A DNA stretch of 12,381 nt from an uncultured Prevotella sp. (GTDB lineage: Bacteria; Bacteroidota; Bacteroidia; Bacteroidales; Bacteroidaceae): positions 1 through 12,381 of the forward strand of contig CALJCU010000324.1 in assembly GCA_938023885.1 (NCBI GenBank), written 5' to 3'. Under the pieces are notes generated by a model. That model saw only the letters and a program-made list of their open reading frames with translations, did no database searches and was not told the DNA's origin. Every line of letters starts with the position of its first letter. The stretch's first letter is position 1. Position numbers and translations under genes: made by a program. Positions 6,611 to 12,381 of the stretch are shown one piece after another.

Positions 6611-7129
6611 ATGCAGACTATTCAAAATAACAATATTATTGTAATCGACATACCACAAGGTTGCAGTCGTCACCAATTTGTAAAGGAAAGGATAGACGAT
6701 TTGAAAGAACAGTTCGAATTAGCTCCCAATAAAATTACGATTCTTAGAAGTGGGAAGAAAAAACTTGGAAGCATCTACCTTAACATCACTTACGCAGGCA
6801 ATAGAGCCTTTCTCTTGATGACCACCTACCGATGTGGCATAGATGCCGAGCAAGTAAGACAACTTGATGCCAGCAAACGCAACACGCTGTCAAAGTGGAT
6901 GAGAAAACCAGTCCCTGATGATTTGGCCTTTTTTAAGCAGTGGACCAAGCTGGAATCTACCGTCAAATACTATGACGACAAAGAATTGTTTGATGGCTTG
7001 AATGGGCAGATAGCATACTCAGGCTTGACAACATGTTATGAAACTTTTGAAGATATAATAATCGCCATAACCTGTGACGAAAACAAAACGAAGACACCAA
7101 GATCTTTTATAAAATATGGAAACATCTAA
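6611..7129 (+). CDS. divergent 4'-phosphopantetheinyl transferase (Sfp-type superfamily)
   Basis: This 172-residue enzyme should load the phosphopantetheine arm onto the operon's carrier protein. The two best motifs of the superfamily are present. CGIDAEQV carries Asp78 and Glu80, matching the Mg-binding GIDxE. FFKQWTKLESTVKYY matches (F)xxWxxKExxxK with Glu115 kept, but the usual Lys before Glu is Leu. The upstream motif, normally like FNISHSG, reads LNITYAG, so the conserved His is Tyr. The protein is shorter than Sfp (about 224). The ATG at 6611 follows the previous stop by 10 bases; an in-frame ATG at 6572 would overlap that gene and precede no conserved sequence. The end overlaps the dehydratase start by 14 bases. 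The family call is fairly sure; activity may be specialised. Confidence 0.75.
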   Translation: MQTIQNNNIIVIDIPQGCSRHQFVKERIDDLKEQFELAPNKITILRSGKKKLGSIYLNITYAGNRAFLLMTTYRCGIDAEQVRQLDASKRNTLSKWMRKPVPDDLAFFKQWTKLESTVKYYDDKELFDGLNGQIAYSGLTTCYETFEDIIIAITCDENKTKTPRSFIKYGNI

Positions 7130-7568
7130 TAAAACGCTCTTCAAGAACGCAGGATACTACCTTCCGCAAAAGCCGCCGATGATGCTGGTTGACAGAGTCA
7201 TCTCCTCAAACATCGAGTCGTATATTGTCACCGAGAAATATGTCAGCTCTACAGACAGCTACCTTAAAGGCCATTTTCCCAACCATCCCGTCGTGCCAGG
7301 AACAGTGCTTTTGGAAATGATGTTGCAGTCGTGTGGTGTACTGCTTACGCTAATCAACAAGAAAGAAAATGGCGATGGCGTCGAGCCGGGCCTTGGGCAT
7401 GTGGTTAAACTCAAGTCGTCGCTGTTCATTCACGAGGTGAAACCCAAGGATGTTGTCAGATTTGAATGTTCATTAAAATCGAGTTTCCTGAATTTTACTG
7501 ACTTTTCGGTGGTCGCAAAAGTTAAGGATAGAATAGTAAGCAAAGCAGAATTTGTTCTTGCCGTATGA
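7116..7568 (+). CDS. FabZ-like (3R)-hydroxyacyl-ACP dehydratase
   Basis: This 150-residue single hotdog-fold protein is the normal size for FabZ. It removes water from 3-hydroxyacyl-ACP to give the trans-2-enoyl chain. The active-site pair is present: His53 in KGHFPNHPVVPGTVLLE and Glu67 in VLLEMMLQSCG. The N-terminal YYLPQKPPMMLVDRVI matches the substrate-tunnel segment LPHRxPFLLVDRV. The start overlaps the transferase gene by 14 bases and the stop overlaps the next start (ATGA), so translation is coupled. In this operon it would act after the ketoreductase. No enoyl reductase is encoded in the window, so double bonds made here might persist. Confidence 0.92.
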   Translation: METSNKTLFKNAGYYLPQKPPMMLVDRVISSNIESYIVTEKYVSSTDSYLKGHFPNHPVVPGTVLLEMMLQSCGVLLTLINKKENGDGVEPGLGHVVKLKSSLFIHEVKPKDVVRFECSLKSSFLNFTDFSVVAKVKDRIVSKAEFVLAV

Positions 7569-8624
7569 AAAATGTAAACATTTACATCACAGGCTTGGGC
7601 TTCTACACTCCACTAGGACTGGGAAAAAATGCCAACCTTGACAGACTCAGAAGCGGCCTGTCAGGAAACGTTACCCTCCCGGGAGTGAAATTTGACGATT
7701 ACGTGAAATGGTCAGAGCCTTTTAAGCCAACTGAGTTTAGTCAAGTTTTTATATTGGCTTCAAGATGCCTTTTTCGATGCCAAGCTAAACGGCGAAGAGA
7801 ACACCGACAAGATAGGGTGTATCATGGAATCGGAAGTTGGAACGGCAGACTGTGTTGACGACTATTTGACGCAGTTGCTGATAAAGAAGAAAGGCATCAT
7901 AAGTCCCATGTTGTTTACGAAGACTGTTTCAAACACTGCTCTTGGAGATTTTTCAAGATATTTCAAATTGCGAGGACCAAGCAGCATGATGCTCTCCGAA
8001 AGTTCCGTCAACTATGCTTTCGATTTGATATTACATCGAATGACTGATATAATTATCTGTGGAGCCATTGACATAAAGACTTCAGAAGAAGAGTTGATGG
8101 AGCATACGCCGGAGGCAAATTATCAAAGGGTGCACGGATCCGGATGCGTCGCTGTCGTTTTAGAGTCTGAGGAGAGCATGAGGAAAAGAGGAGTAGTTCC
8201 TTACGCGCAACTATCTTTTTCATCTGAGAAGTTTGATTTTCAACACACTGATAGCGACTGCAATCTCAATCTTCAATTGACAGAGGCTACAATCAGGAAA
8301 GACCTGGAACTTCGGGAAGATGATGTGATGTTGCATGTTTGCTCTACACGGGAGAGCCTCAATCAGACTACCCAATTACAGAATCTATGGGCCGACAAAC
8401 CCATCCATGATGTTGATATTTGCTATCCCAAGGATTTCACTTTCGACATGCTTTATGGTAGCACGATGTTTGAGTTGGCGGTCGCCTCATTATCAGTTTC
8501 GCTTGGAGAATTTTACAGAGCCGGCCAGAGGGTCAAATATGAGGCATTTACCAAAGCTTTTGTCAGTAGCAAAAGAGAAGGTGGAATGAATAGTTATTTT
8601 TTACTCAATAAGATAACAGAATGA
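7565..8624 (+). CDS. chain-length-factor-like pseudo-ketosynthase (KS-beta), disrupted by a +1 frameshift at 7746-7750
   Basis: Two frames join into one protein of about 352 residues if one T is dropped from the five-T run at 7746-7750. Frame one is MKNVNIYITGLGFYTPLGLG... to EFSQ; after correction it continues VLYWLQDAFFDAKLNGEENT... to the stop at 8624. It is a ketosynthase-fold protein without its catalysts. The segment aligned with GPSxxxSTACASG reads GPSSMMLSESSVN, so Ser (about 146) replaces Cys. The regions of the two His motifs read LHVCSTRESLNQ and DMLYGSTMFELAV, with no His. It lies between dehydratase and reductase and pairs naturally with the intact KS at 9358, as KS-beta/CLF subunits do in type II systems. 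Its ends overlap both neighbours by ATGA, consistent with an in-frame functional gene. Whether the shift is real or a sequencing error cannot be told here. Confidence 0.78.
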
Positions 8625-9358
8625 AAACTATATTGGTGACAGGAGCTGCACGTGGCATTGGAAAAGCCATTGTCAAAAGGTTGTACAGCAGAGGATGCAA
8701 TGTCATCTTCACCTACAATCGATCAGAGCAGCAAGCCAAAGAATTGGCATCATCTCTCCATGCTGAGGGAAATGGCGCTCAGGTAACGGCACTTCGCTGC
8801 AACCTTGCCAATCAAGAGGAGGTTAAAGCAATGGTGGCAGTCAACAAGGATTTGTTTTCCCATATTGACATGCTGGTCAATAATGCAGGCATAATTTCCA
8901 ATCCCTCGCAACTCTTCCTTTTGGCCAACCTAAATCTTTGGTGGGAAGTGTTTCAGAACAACATCAGATGCGTGGTAAACACGACTCGCTCCGTTCTTCC
9001 CTTCATGATAAGAAAAAAGCAGGGTCGCATCGTCAATATCACCTCATTGTCAGGCATATGTGGAGATCCGGGACAGTCAGCCTACGCAGCTTCAAAAGCA
9101 GCCATAGCCAATCTGTCGAAAACGCTCGGCAAGGAGTTGGCTCCATTCAATGTCAGTATCAACTGCATAGCTCCGGGACTAATCAATACCGACATGGTCA
9201 ATCAGGTGACTCGGAAATATGAAAACGATATGCTCACACATACACTCGTCAAAAGAATGGGACAACCTGAAGAAGTGGCCGCATTGGCAGAGTTCCTGTT
9301 GTTAGACGCACCCGACTATTTGGTGAACCAGCAGATTGTACTTTCAGGAGGACTATAA
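8621..9358 (+). CDS. FabG-like 3-oxoacyl-ACP reductase (SDR family)
   Basis: This 245-residue classical short-chain dehydrogenase is the usual FabG length. It reduces the 3-keto group of an ACP-bound chain with NAD(P)H. The cofactor motif TGAARGIG is at residues 7-14, and NNAG at 87-90. The catalytic residues are Ser142 (VNITSLSG), Tyr155 and Lys159 (YAASK). The C-terminal YLVNQQIVLSGGL matches the FabG end (tGxxlxVdGG), with the usual tetramer-interface form slightly altered. It starts in an ATGA overlap with the pseudo-ketosynthase gene and ends one base into the next gene. It would work between the ketosynthase and the dehydratase in each elongation cycle. Confidence 0.93.
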   Translation: MKTILVTGAARGIGKAIVKRLYSRGCNVIFTYNRSEQQAKELASSLHAEGNGAQVTALRCNLANQEEVKAMVAVNKDLFSHIDMLVNNAGIISNPSQLFLLANLNLWWEVFQNNIRCVVNTTRSVLPFMIRKKQGRIVNITSLSGICGDPGQSAYAASKAAIANLSKTLGKELAPFNVSINCIAPGLINTDMVNQVTRKYENDMLTHTLVKRMGQPEEVAALAEFLLLDAPDYLVNQQIVLSGGL

Positions 9359-10575
9359 TGGAAAACAAATTTAACAATAGAGCCGTCATTACCGGTATAG
9401 GGACTATTTCTTCTCTTGGAAGAAACGTTAGCGAGACGATAGATAGTTTGGAAAAGAACCGCGTGAACTTCAATGAGGTACCCATCACACGATTTCCCAC
9501 TAATAATAAGGTCTTAAGAACCAAAAGAATATTTCAGATTCCAGAGGAAGACTATTTAGGCTACAAGGATAAAGACCTGTCTGTGCTTGGCATAGTGACG
9601 TGCTTGTGCATTGAACAAGCCATGCATTCAGCCCATGTCTCAAGGGAAGATTTCGCCCATGCAAGAACATCCTTTAGCCTTGGTATGTCGGTCAGCACCA
9701 CGTTTGTCAGAGAGAAGATCGTTTTCGATAGAGTGATGAAACATCAGCAGGACTGGGAACTCATCAAATACAGCACTCCACGAATGATTTGCGACATGGT
9801 CAAAGACTTTGGAGTTAATGGCGTCGTATCTGTCACTTCAACAGCTTGCGCATCAGGAACTACCTCTATCGGGCGAGCTTGTGACCTGATAAGAAATGGC
9901 AGGGCAGACTTCGTAATCTGTGGTGGCATTGATATAGTAAGCCAGTTGGCATTTAATGGATTCAATTCTTTGCTGGCCCTTTCGCACCACCAATGTGAGC
10001 CTTTTGGCTTGAACCGCGACGGCATGTCTCTGGGCGACGGATGCGCAATGTTTGTGTTGGAGTCATACGAGTCGGCTCTAAGACGACACGCTGATATATA
10101 TGCAGAAGTGCCGGGGTACTATATCCTAAACGAAGCCTATAACCCCACTTCACCTCACGCAGATGGAATCTATGCTTACAGGTGTATGAAAGAAGCACTC
10201 AGAGATTCGGGGCTCACGGTTGATGCCATCGACTATATCAACGCCCATGGCACGGGCACGAAGATGAATGACGGAGCAGAATTCAAGGCCATTGACCGGC
10301 TTGCCGAGGAGAAAGCAGAGCCCATTTGCTTTAACTCAACTAAAGGAATGACTGGCCACACGCTTGGCGCTGCAGGCAGTCTAGAAGCACTTGTCTGCAT
10401 ACTAAGCATGCAAAATAACAGCCTATATGGTGACGGCCGTAATTACGATGCCCTATCGTCGCCGAAGTCAATATATGTGAATAGAAACAAGCCCAATACA
10501 ACAGTCAGGACATGCCTATCCAACTCATTCGCATTTGCAGGCAACATGGCAAGTATCGTGCTCAAAAAATTATAA
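9358..10575 (+). CDS. beta-ketoacyl-ACP synthase II family (FabF-like, KS-alpha)
   Basis: This 405-residue condensing enzyme is full length and extends the chain with malonyl-ACP. All catalytic residues are present: Cys164 in VTSTACASGTTSIG, His297 in INAHGTGTKMND, and Lys329 and His334 in STKGMTGHTLGAAGS. The FabF-type gating loop region (LALSHHQCEPFGLNRDGMSL) precedes the GDG motif. With the Cys-less paralogue at 7565 it likely forms a KS-alpha/KS-beta pair, as in aryl-polyene and other type II polyene systems, where the pair sets chain length. The start overlaps the reductase stop by one base. A nearby ACP gene completes the set. Substrate and chain length cannot be read from sequence. Confidence 0.93.
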   Translation: MENKFNNRAVITGIGTISSLGRNVSETIDSLEKNRVNFNEVPITRFPTNNKVLRTKRIFQIPEEDYLGYKDKDLSVLGIVTCLCIEQAMHSAHVSREDFAHARTSFSLGMSVSTTFVREKIVFDRVMKHQQDWELIKYSTPRMICDMVKDFGVNGVVSVTSTACASGTTSIGRACDLIRNGRADFVICGGIDIVSQLAFNGFNSLLALSHHQCEPFGLNRDGMSLGDGCAMFVLESYESALRRHADIYAEVPGYYILNEAYNPTSPHADGIYAYRCMKEALRDSGLTVDAIDYINAHGTGTKMNDGAEFKAIDRLAEEKAEPICFNSTKGMTGHTLGAAGSLEALVCILSMQNNSLYGDGRNYDALSSPKSIYVNRNKPNTTVRTCLSNSFAFAGNMASIVLKKL

Positions 10576-10590
10576 TATAACGATTTGAAA

Positions 10591-10866
10591 ATGGACAAAG
10601 TAGAATTAACAAAGAAAGTAAAAAAGATTATCAAACAGAGTTTGGAAGACATCGAGCAGGTGAAGACCATTGAAGACGACACCCCACTTATTGGCACCGA
10701 AGTGCATCCGGGAATATTCGAGAATTCCCTATGTGTGCTGGAGGTAACGTCAGGTCTGGTGACGGAATTCGATGTTGACCCATCAATCTTCAACAAGGAG
10801 TCTTTCAAGGACGTTAGATCCTTGGTCGACACCATCTATACTGAAATGGAAAAGAATAACAAATAA
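10591..10866 (+). CDS. acyl carrier protein, divergent (NSL in place of DSL)
   Basis: This 91-residue acidic, helical protein has the size and position of a type II carrier. The attachment motif reads IFENSLCVLEVTSGLVTEFD. Ser46 would carry the phosphopantetheine arm, but the preceding Asp of the universal DSL is Asn. The following helix (EVTSGLVTEFDVD) matches ELxxxLExxFxxx of carrier proteins. The start is the ATG at 10591; an in-frame TTG six bases earlier is unnecessary. It follows the ketosynthase by 15 bases and precedes the first small peptide by 44. The altered recognition motif goes with an altered transferase in the same operon, which may reflect a dedicated pair (inference). An inactive carrier is the alternative. 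Confidence 0.82.
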   Translation: MDKVELTKKVKKIIKQSLEDIEQVKTIEDDTPLIGTEVHPGIFENSLCVLEVTSGLVTEFDVDPSIFNKESFKDVRSLVDTIYTEMEKNNK

Positions 10867-10910
10867 CAGGCAAATAACATCATTAACAGTTTTAACAAAA
10901 CAGTATTATT

Positions 10911-11000
10911 ATGAAAGAGACTGAGATTATGGAACTGGAGCAGCGCTTCGAGCCTGTAAGCGTCAAGGTTTCCAATACAACCATCAACATTTGCTGCTAA
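10911..11000 (+). CDS. putative RiPP-like precursor peptide 1 (29 residues, ends NICC)
   Basis: The peptide begins MKETEIMELEQRFEP, continues VSVKVS and ends NTTINICC. Its N-terminal 21 residues are nearly identical to those of the next peptide, while the last eight differ except for a shared (I/V)NIC. Many shared codons differ only synonymously (GAG/GAA, ATT/ATC, CTG/CTT, CCT/CCC), so selection has kept the protein, not the DNA. This layout is typical of a leader with a variable core. The proposed core is about residues 21-29, with Ser21, Thr23, Thr24, Cys28 and Cys29 as modifiable residues. It follows the ACP gene by 44 bases and precedes a membrane metalloprotease gene. I do not recognise the peptide family. 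Too short for usual gene finders. Confidence 0.72.
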   Translation: MKETEIMELEQRFEPVSVKVSNTTINICC

Positions 11001-11010
11001 GCAGCATTTT
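10992..11010 (+). terminator. hairpin with the peptide 1 stop codon as its loop, followed by TTTT
   Basis: TGCTGC (10992-10997, the two terminal Cys codons), loop TAA, and GCAGCA (11001-11006) form a perfect 6-bp stem followed by four T. It could act as a weak attenuator or as a 3'-end stabiliser for the peptide 1 message. The stem is short and the T-run ends after four bases, so read-through to peptide 2 is expected. Confidence 0.35.
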
Positions 11011-11056
11011 GGAAAGAGTTTGATAACATTTTTCAACATTTAAACCTTCAACGATT

Positions 11057-11146
11057 ATGAAAGAAACTGAAATCATGGAGCTTGAGCAGCGCTTCGAGCC
11101 CTTATCAGTTACCGTTAGCGGTTGCCAAGTCAACATCTGCTCATAA
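11057..11146 (+). CDS. putative RiPP-like precursor peptide 2 (29 residues, ends NICS)
   Basis: This paralogue of peptide 1 has exactly the same length. It begins MKETEIMELEQRFEP, continues LSVTVS and ends GCQVNICS. The invariant Cys28 is shared; the second Cys moves from position 29 to 23. It starts 56 bases after peptide 1 and is followed by a strong intrinsic terminator 42 bases after its stop. The two copies with conserved leaders and different tails suggest two related products matured by the same enzymes. There is no Gly-Gly cleavage site. The leader is acidic and amphipathic (ETEIMELEQRF), fit for recognition by a small RRE/PqqD-like domain. Function is inferred from layout only. Confidence 0.72.
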   Translation: MKETEIMELEQRFEPLSVTVSGCQVNICS

Positions 11147-11188
11147 ACCGATGTTAACTCAATAAGATAAAGCAATCCTGTTATTTGG

Positions 11189-11233
11189 TCAAGAGGACGT
11201 GATAACATGTCCTCTTGATTTTTCAATCTTTTT
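11189..11233 (+). terminator. strong intrinsic terminator between the peptide genes and the metalloprotease gene
   Basis: TCAAGAGGAC (11189-11198) pairs perfectly with GTCCTCTTGA (11209-11218). Three inner pairs, one of them G-U, extend the stem to 13 bp around an ATAA loop. TTTTTCAATCTTTTT follows directly. It lies 42 bases after peptide 2 and 20 bases before the next ATG. Such terminators after precursor genes allow high precursor output with limited read-through into processing and export genes. Confidence 0.85.
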
Positions 11234-11238
11234 ATAAA

Positions 11239-12381
11239 ATGGAAAATACCCTAAAGAATATCGATTACAAGATAGAGAAAAGGAATACAAATGAGTATAT
11301 TCTTACTTATCATTCCAGATACTATCAAGTTGGCCAATTGGTCTACGACATCCTCAGAATAGGGAGAGAATGTCAAAATCTGGAATCTCTCAAGAAACAA
11401 CTCGGAAGAAATGATATCTCACTGAATGAAATTCATGATATCATTACCCTTAAAATCATGCCATTATTCAAAAAAGAAGATAATCCTGAAGACCTGACAT
11501 ATACGAAAGCTTCGAAAGCATATTGGCTCAATAAGAGAATTTTGAAAGGCAGCCAGATCGTAAAGGTCGTCGACTTGCTATCACTGCTATTCGGCAGAAC
11601 CTTTTATCCAATTCTTGTATTGGCAACCATCGTGAACGTGGTAGCTTACAGCTATGTGCCTTTAAGAGATACCCACTTTACATGGTCTGAGAATGCCATC
11701 ACCATAATTATTCTTTATGCCCTCTGCTTCCTTATATTCTTTTTGCATGAGACAGGACATGAGGCTGCCGCACAAAAGGCTGGACTTCCTGTGAGAGACA
11801 TCAATTTCTCAATGTACTATATATTCCCTGTGTTTTATGTCAACTTGGACGACGCATGGAGGAAAAACCTAAGTGAGCGCATTAAGATTAATCTGGGCGG
11901 TGTGTATATGCAAGCCCTTGTCAATCTGATTATTCTTGCACTGATGTATGTGGTGCATAACCCATTAGCATTCAACGTACTCTTATACTTGTATTGGACC
12001 AACACGGCTACGTTACTGTTCAATTTCATTCCGTTCTTCAAATTCGATGGCTATTGGATTTTGTCTGACCTTCTCAAAGTACCTAACTTGATTGACGCGT
12101 CCAATGAATGGTACATGTCATTTGTAGTAAAGAAGAGTCCTTTTGCGGAAGGCCATTCCCTTCAATTGCCAACCGCCAAGAAGACCATCTTTGTGGTGTT
12201 CTGTGTGTTGCGGGCTGCATTTATCTCTTTGGGTATCCTATGCTTGTTGGCATGTACTATATACATGGTAATGCACACGGTTTATATGATACAAAACGCA
12301 TCTTACATGCAGGTTGACAGAAGCATGATTGCTGACATAATGCTGGATGTGCTTTACATTTTAGTCATCTGCTACGCCGTG
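11239..12381 (+). CDS. M50-type membrane zinc metalloprotease (putative peptide zinc metalloprotease) with PqqD-like N-terminal region; 3' end beyond the window
   Basis: An open frame runs from the ATG at 11239 to the window edge (381 codons, no stop). The first 80 or so residues look soluble: YHSRYYQVGQLVYDILRIG, then a helical stretch SLNEIHDIITLKIM. They resemble PqqD-like/RRE leader-binding domains. Membrane helices follow at about 115-140 and 152-172, ending in the zinc motif HETGH (His170, Glu171, His174). A third is at about 220-240. The second metal motif NFIPFFKFDGYW holds Asp270, as in site-2-protease relatives of the YydH/'peptide zinc metalloprotease' group. Further helices at about 315-350 and from 363 follow. 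These proteins accompany RiPP loci and export systems. Here it follows two precursor peptides, so leader cleavage or export in the membrane is the likely job (inference). An exporter subunit gene may lie downstream. Confidence 0.85.
   Translation, partial: MENTLKNIDYKIEKRNTNEYILTYHSRYYQVGQLVYDILRIGRECQNLESLKKQLGRNDISLNEIHDIITLKIMPLFKKEDNPEDLTYTKASKAYWLNKRILKGSQIVKVVDLLSLLFGRTFYPILVLATIVNVVAYSYVPLRDTHFTWSENAITIIILYALCFLIFFLHETGHEAAAQKAGLPVRDINFSMYYIFPVFYVNLDDAWRKNLSERIKINLGGVYMQALVNLIILALMYVVHNPLAFNVLLYLYWTNTATLLFNFIPFFKFDGYWILSDLLKVPNLIDASNEWYMSFVVKKSPFAEGHSLQLPTAKKTIFVVFCVLRAAFISLGILCLLACTIYMVMHTVYMIQNASYMQVDRSMIADIMLDVLYILVICYAV

Noticed and set aside
7824..8624. Separate 266-residue protein starting at an internal ATG
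   Set aside because: The sequence before this ATG in the same frame (QDAFFDAKLNGEENTDKIGC) is plainly coding and continuous with the upstream frame after one base correction, so it is one frameshifted gene.
10867..10910. Separate promoter for the peptide genes
   Set aside because: No TAnnTTTG element is present between the ACP gene and peptide 1, so cotranscription with the ACP is the simpler reading.
1..12381. CRISPR arrays, tRNA or rRNA genes, toxin-antitoxin pairs, replication origin
   Set aside because: Looked for on both strands; no regularly spaced repeats, cloverleaf or conserved rRNA stretches were seen.

Overview
The window looks like a Bacteroidales chromosome, most likely Prevotella-like. 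The evidence is two good Bacteroidetes-type promoters (-7 element TAnnTTTG), a TonB-dependent receptor with an N-terminal carboxypeptidase-regulatory-like domain, a DUF2141 protein, and AT-rich translation starts without a Shine-Dalgarno sequence. The assignment rests on family and promoter style, not on a database match.

Layout. (1) 1-1505: the 3' remnant of a minus-strand AlbA_2/AAA_4-type regulator gene is cut by a complete IS256-family element (114-1505). (2) 1596-5890, minus strand: a tight operon runs from a TonB-dependent outer-membrane receptor through a DUF2141 secreted protein and a secreted repeat-type protein to a ketoacyl-ACP synthase III (KAS III). (3) 5891-6186: a 296-bp divergent control region holds one promoter per strand. 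(4) 6187-10866, plus strand: a tightly packed type II fatty-acid/polyketide operon encodes an unrecognised protein, a divergent phosphopantetheinyl transferase, a FabZ-like dehydratase, a chain-length-factor-like pseudo-ketosynthase (frameshifted in this sequence), a FabG-like ketoreductase, a FabF-like ketosynthase and an acyl carrier protein. (5) 10911-11146: two 29-residue peptides with a near-identical leader and different tails. (6) 11189-11218: a strong intrinsic terminator. (7) 11239 to the window end: an M50-type membrane zinc metalloprotease with a small N-terminal domain resembling PqqD, still open at the edge.

How the parts fit (inference). Twin small peptides followed by an attenuating terminator and an M50 'peptide zinc metalloprotease' is the layout of a ribosomal natural-product (RiPP) locus. 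The genes just upstream are a complete reducing type II acyl assembly line (KAS III, KS plus CLF, KR, DH, ACP, PPTase) with no enoyl reductase. That enzyme set makes polyunsaturated chains in known KS-CLF systems such as the aryl polyenes and ishigamide. The simplest reading is a hybrid pathway producing an acylated, possibly polyenoylated, ribosomal peptide. The divergent receptor operon shares the control region and supplies the KAS III, so it may belong to the same system. I do not recognise this combination as a described pathway. The enzyme that would join chain and peptide is not visible; it may lie beyond 12381, or a KAS III-like enzyme may do it.
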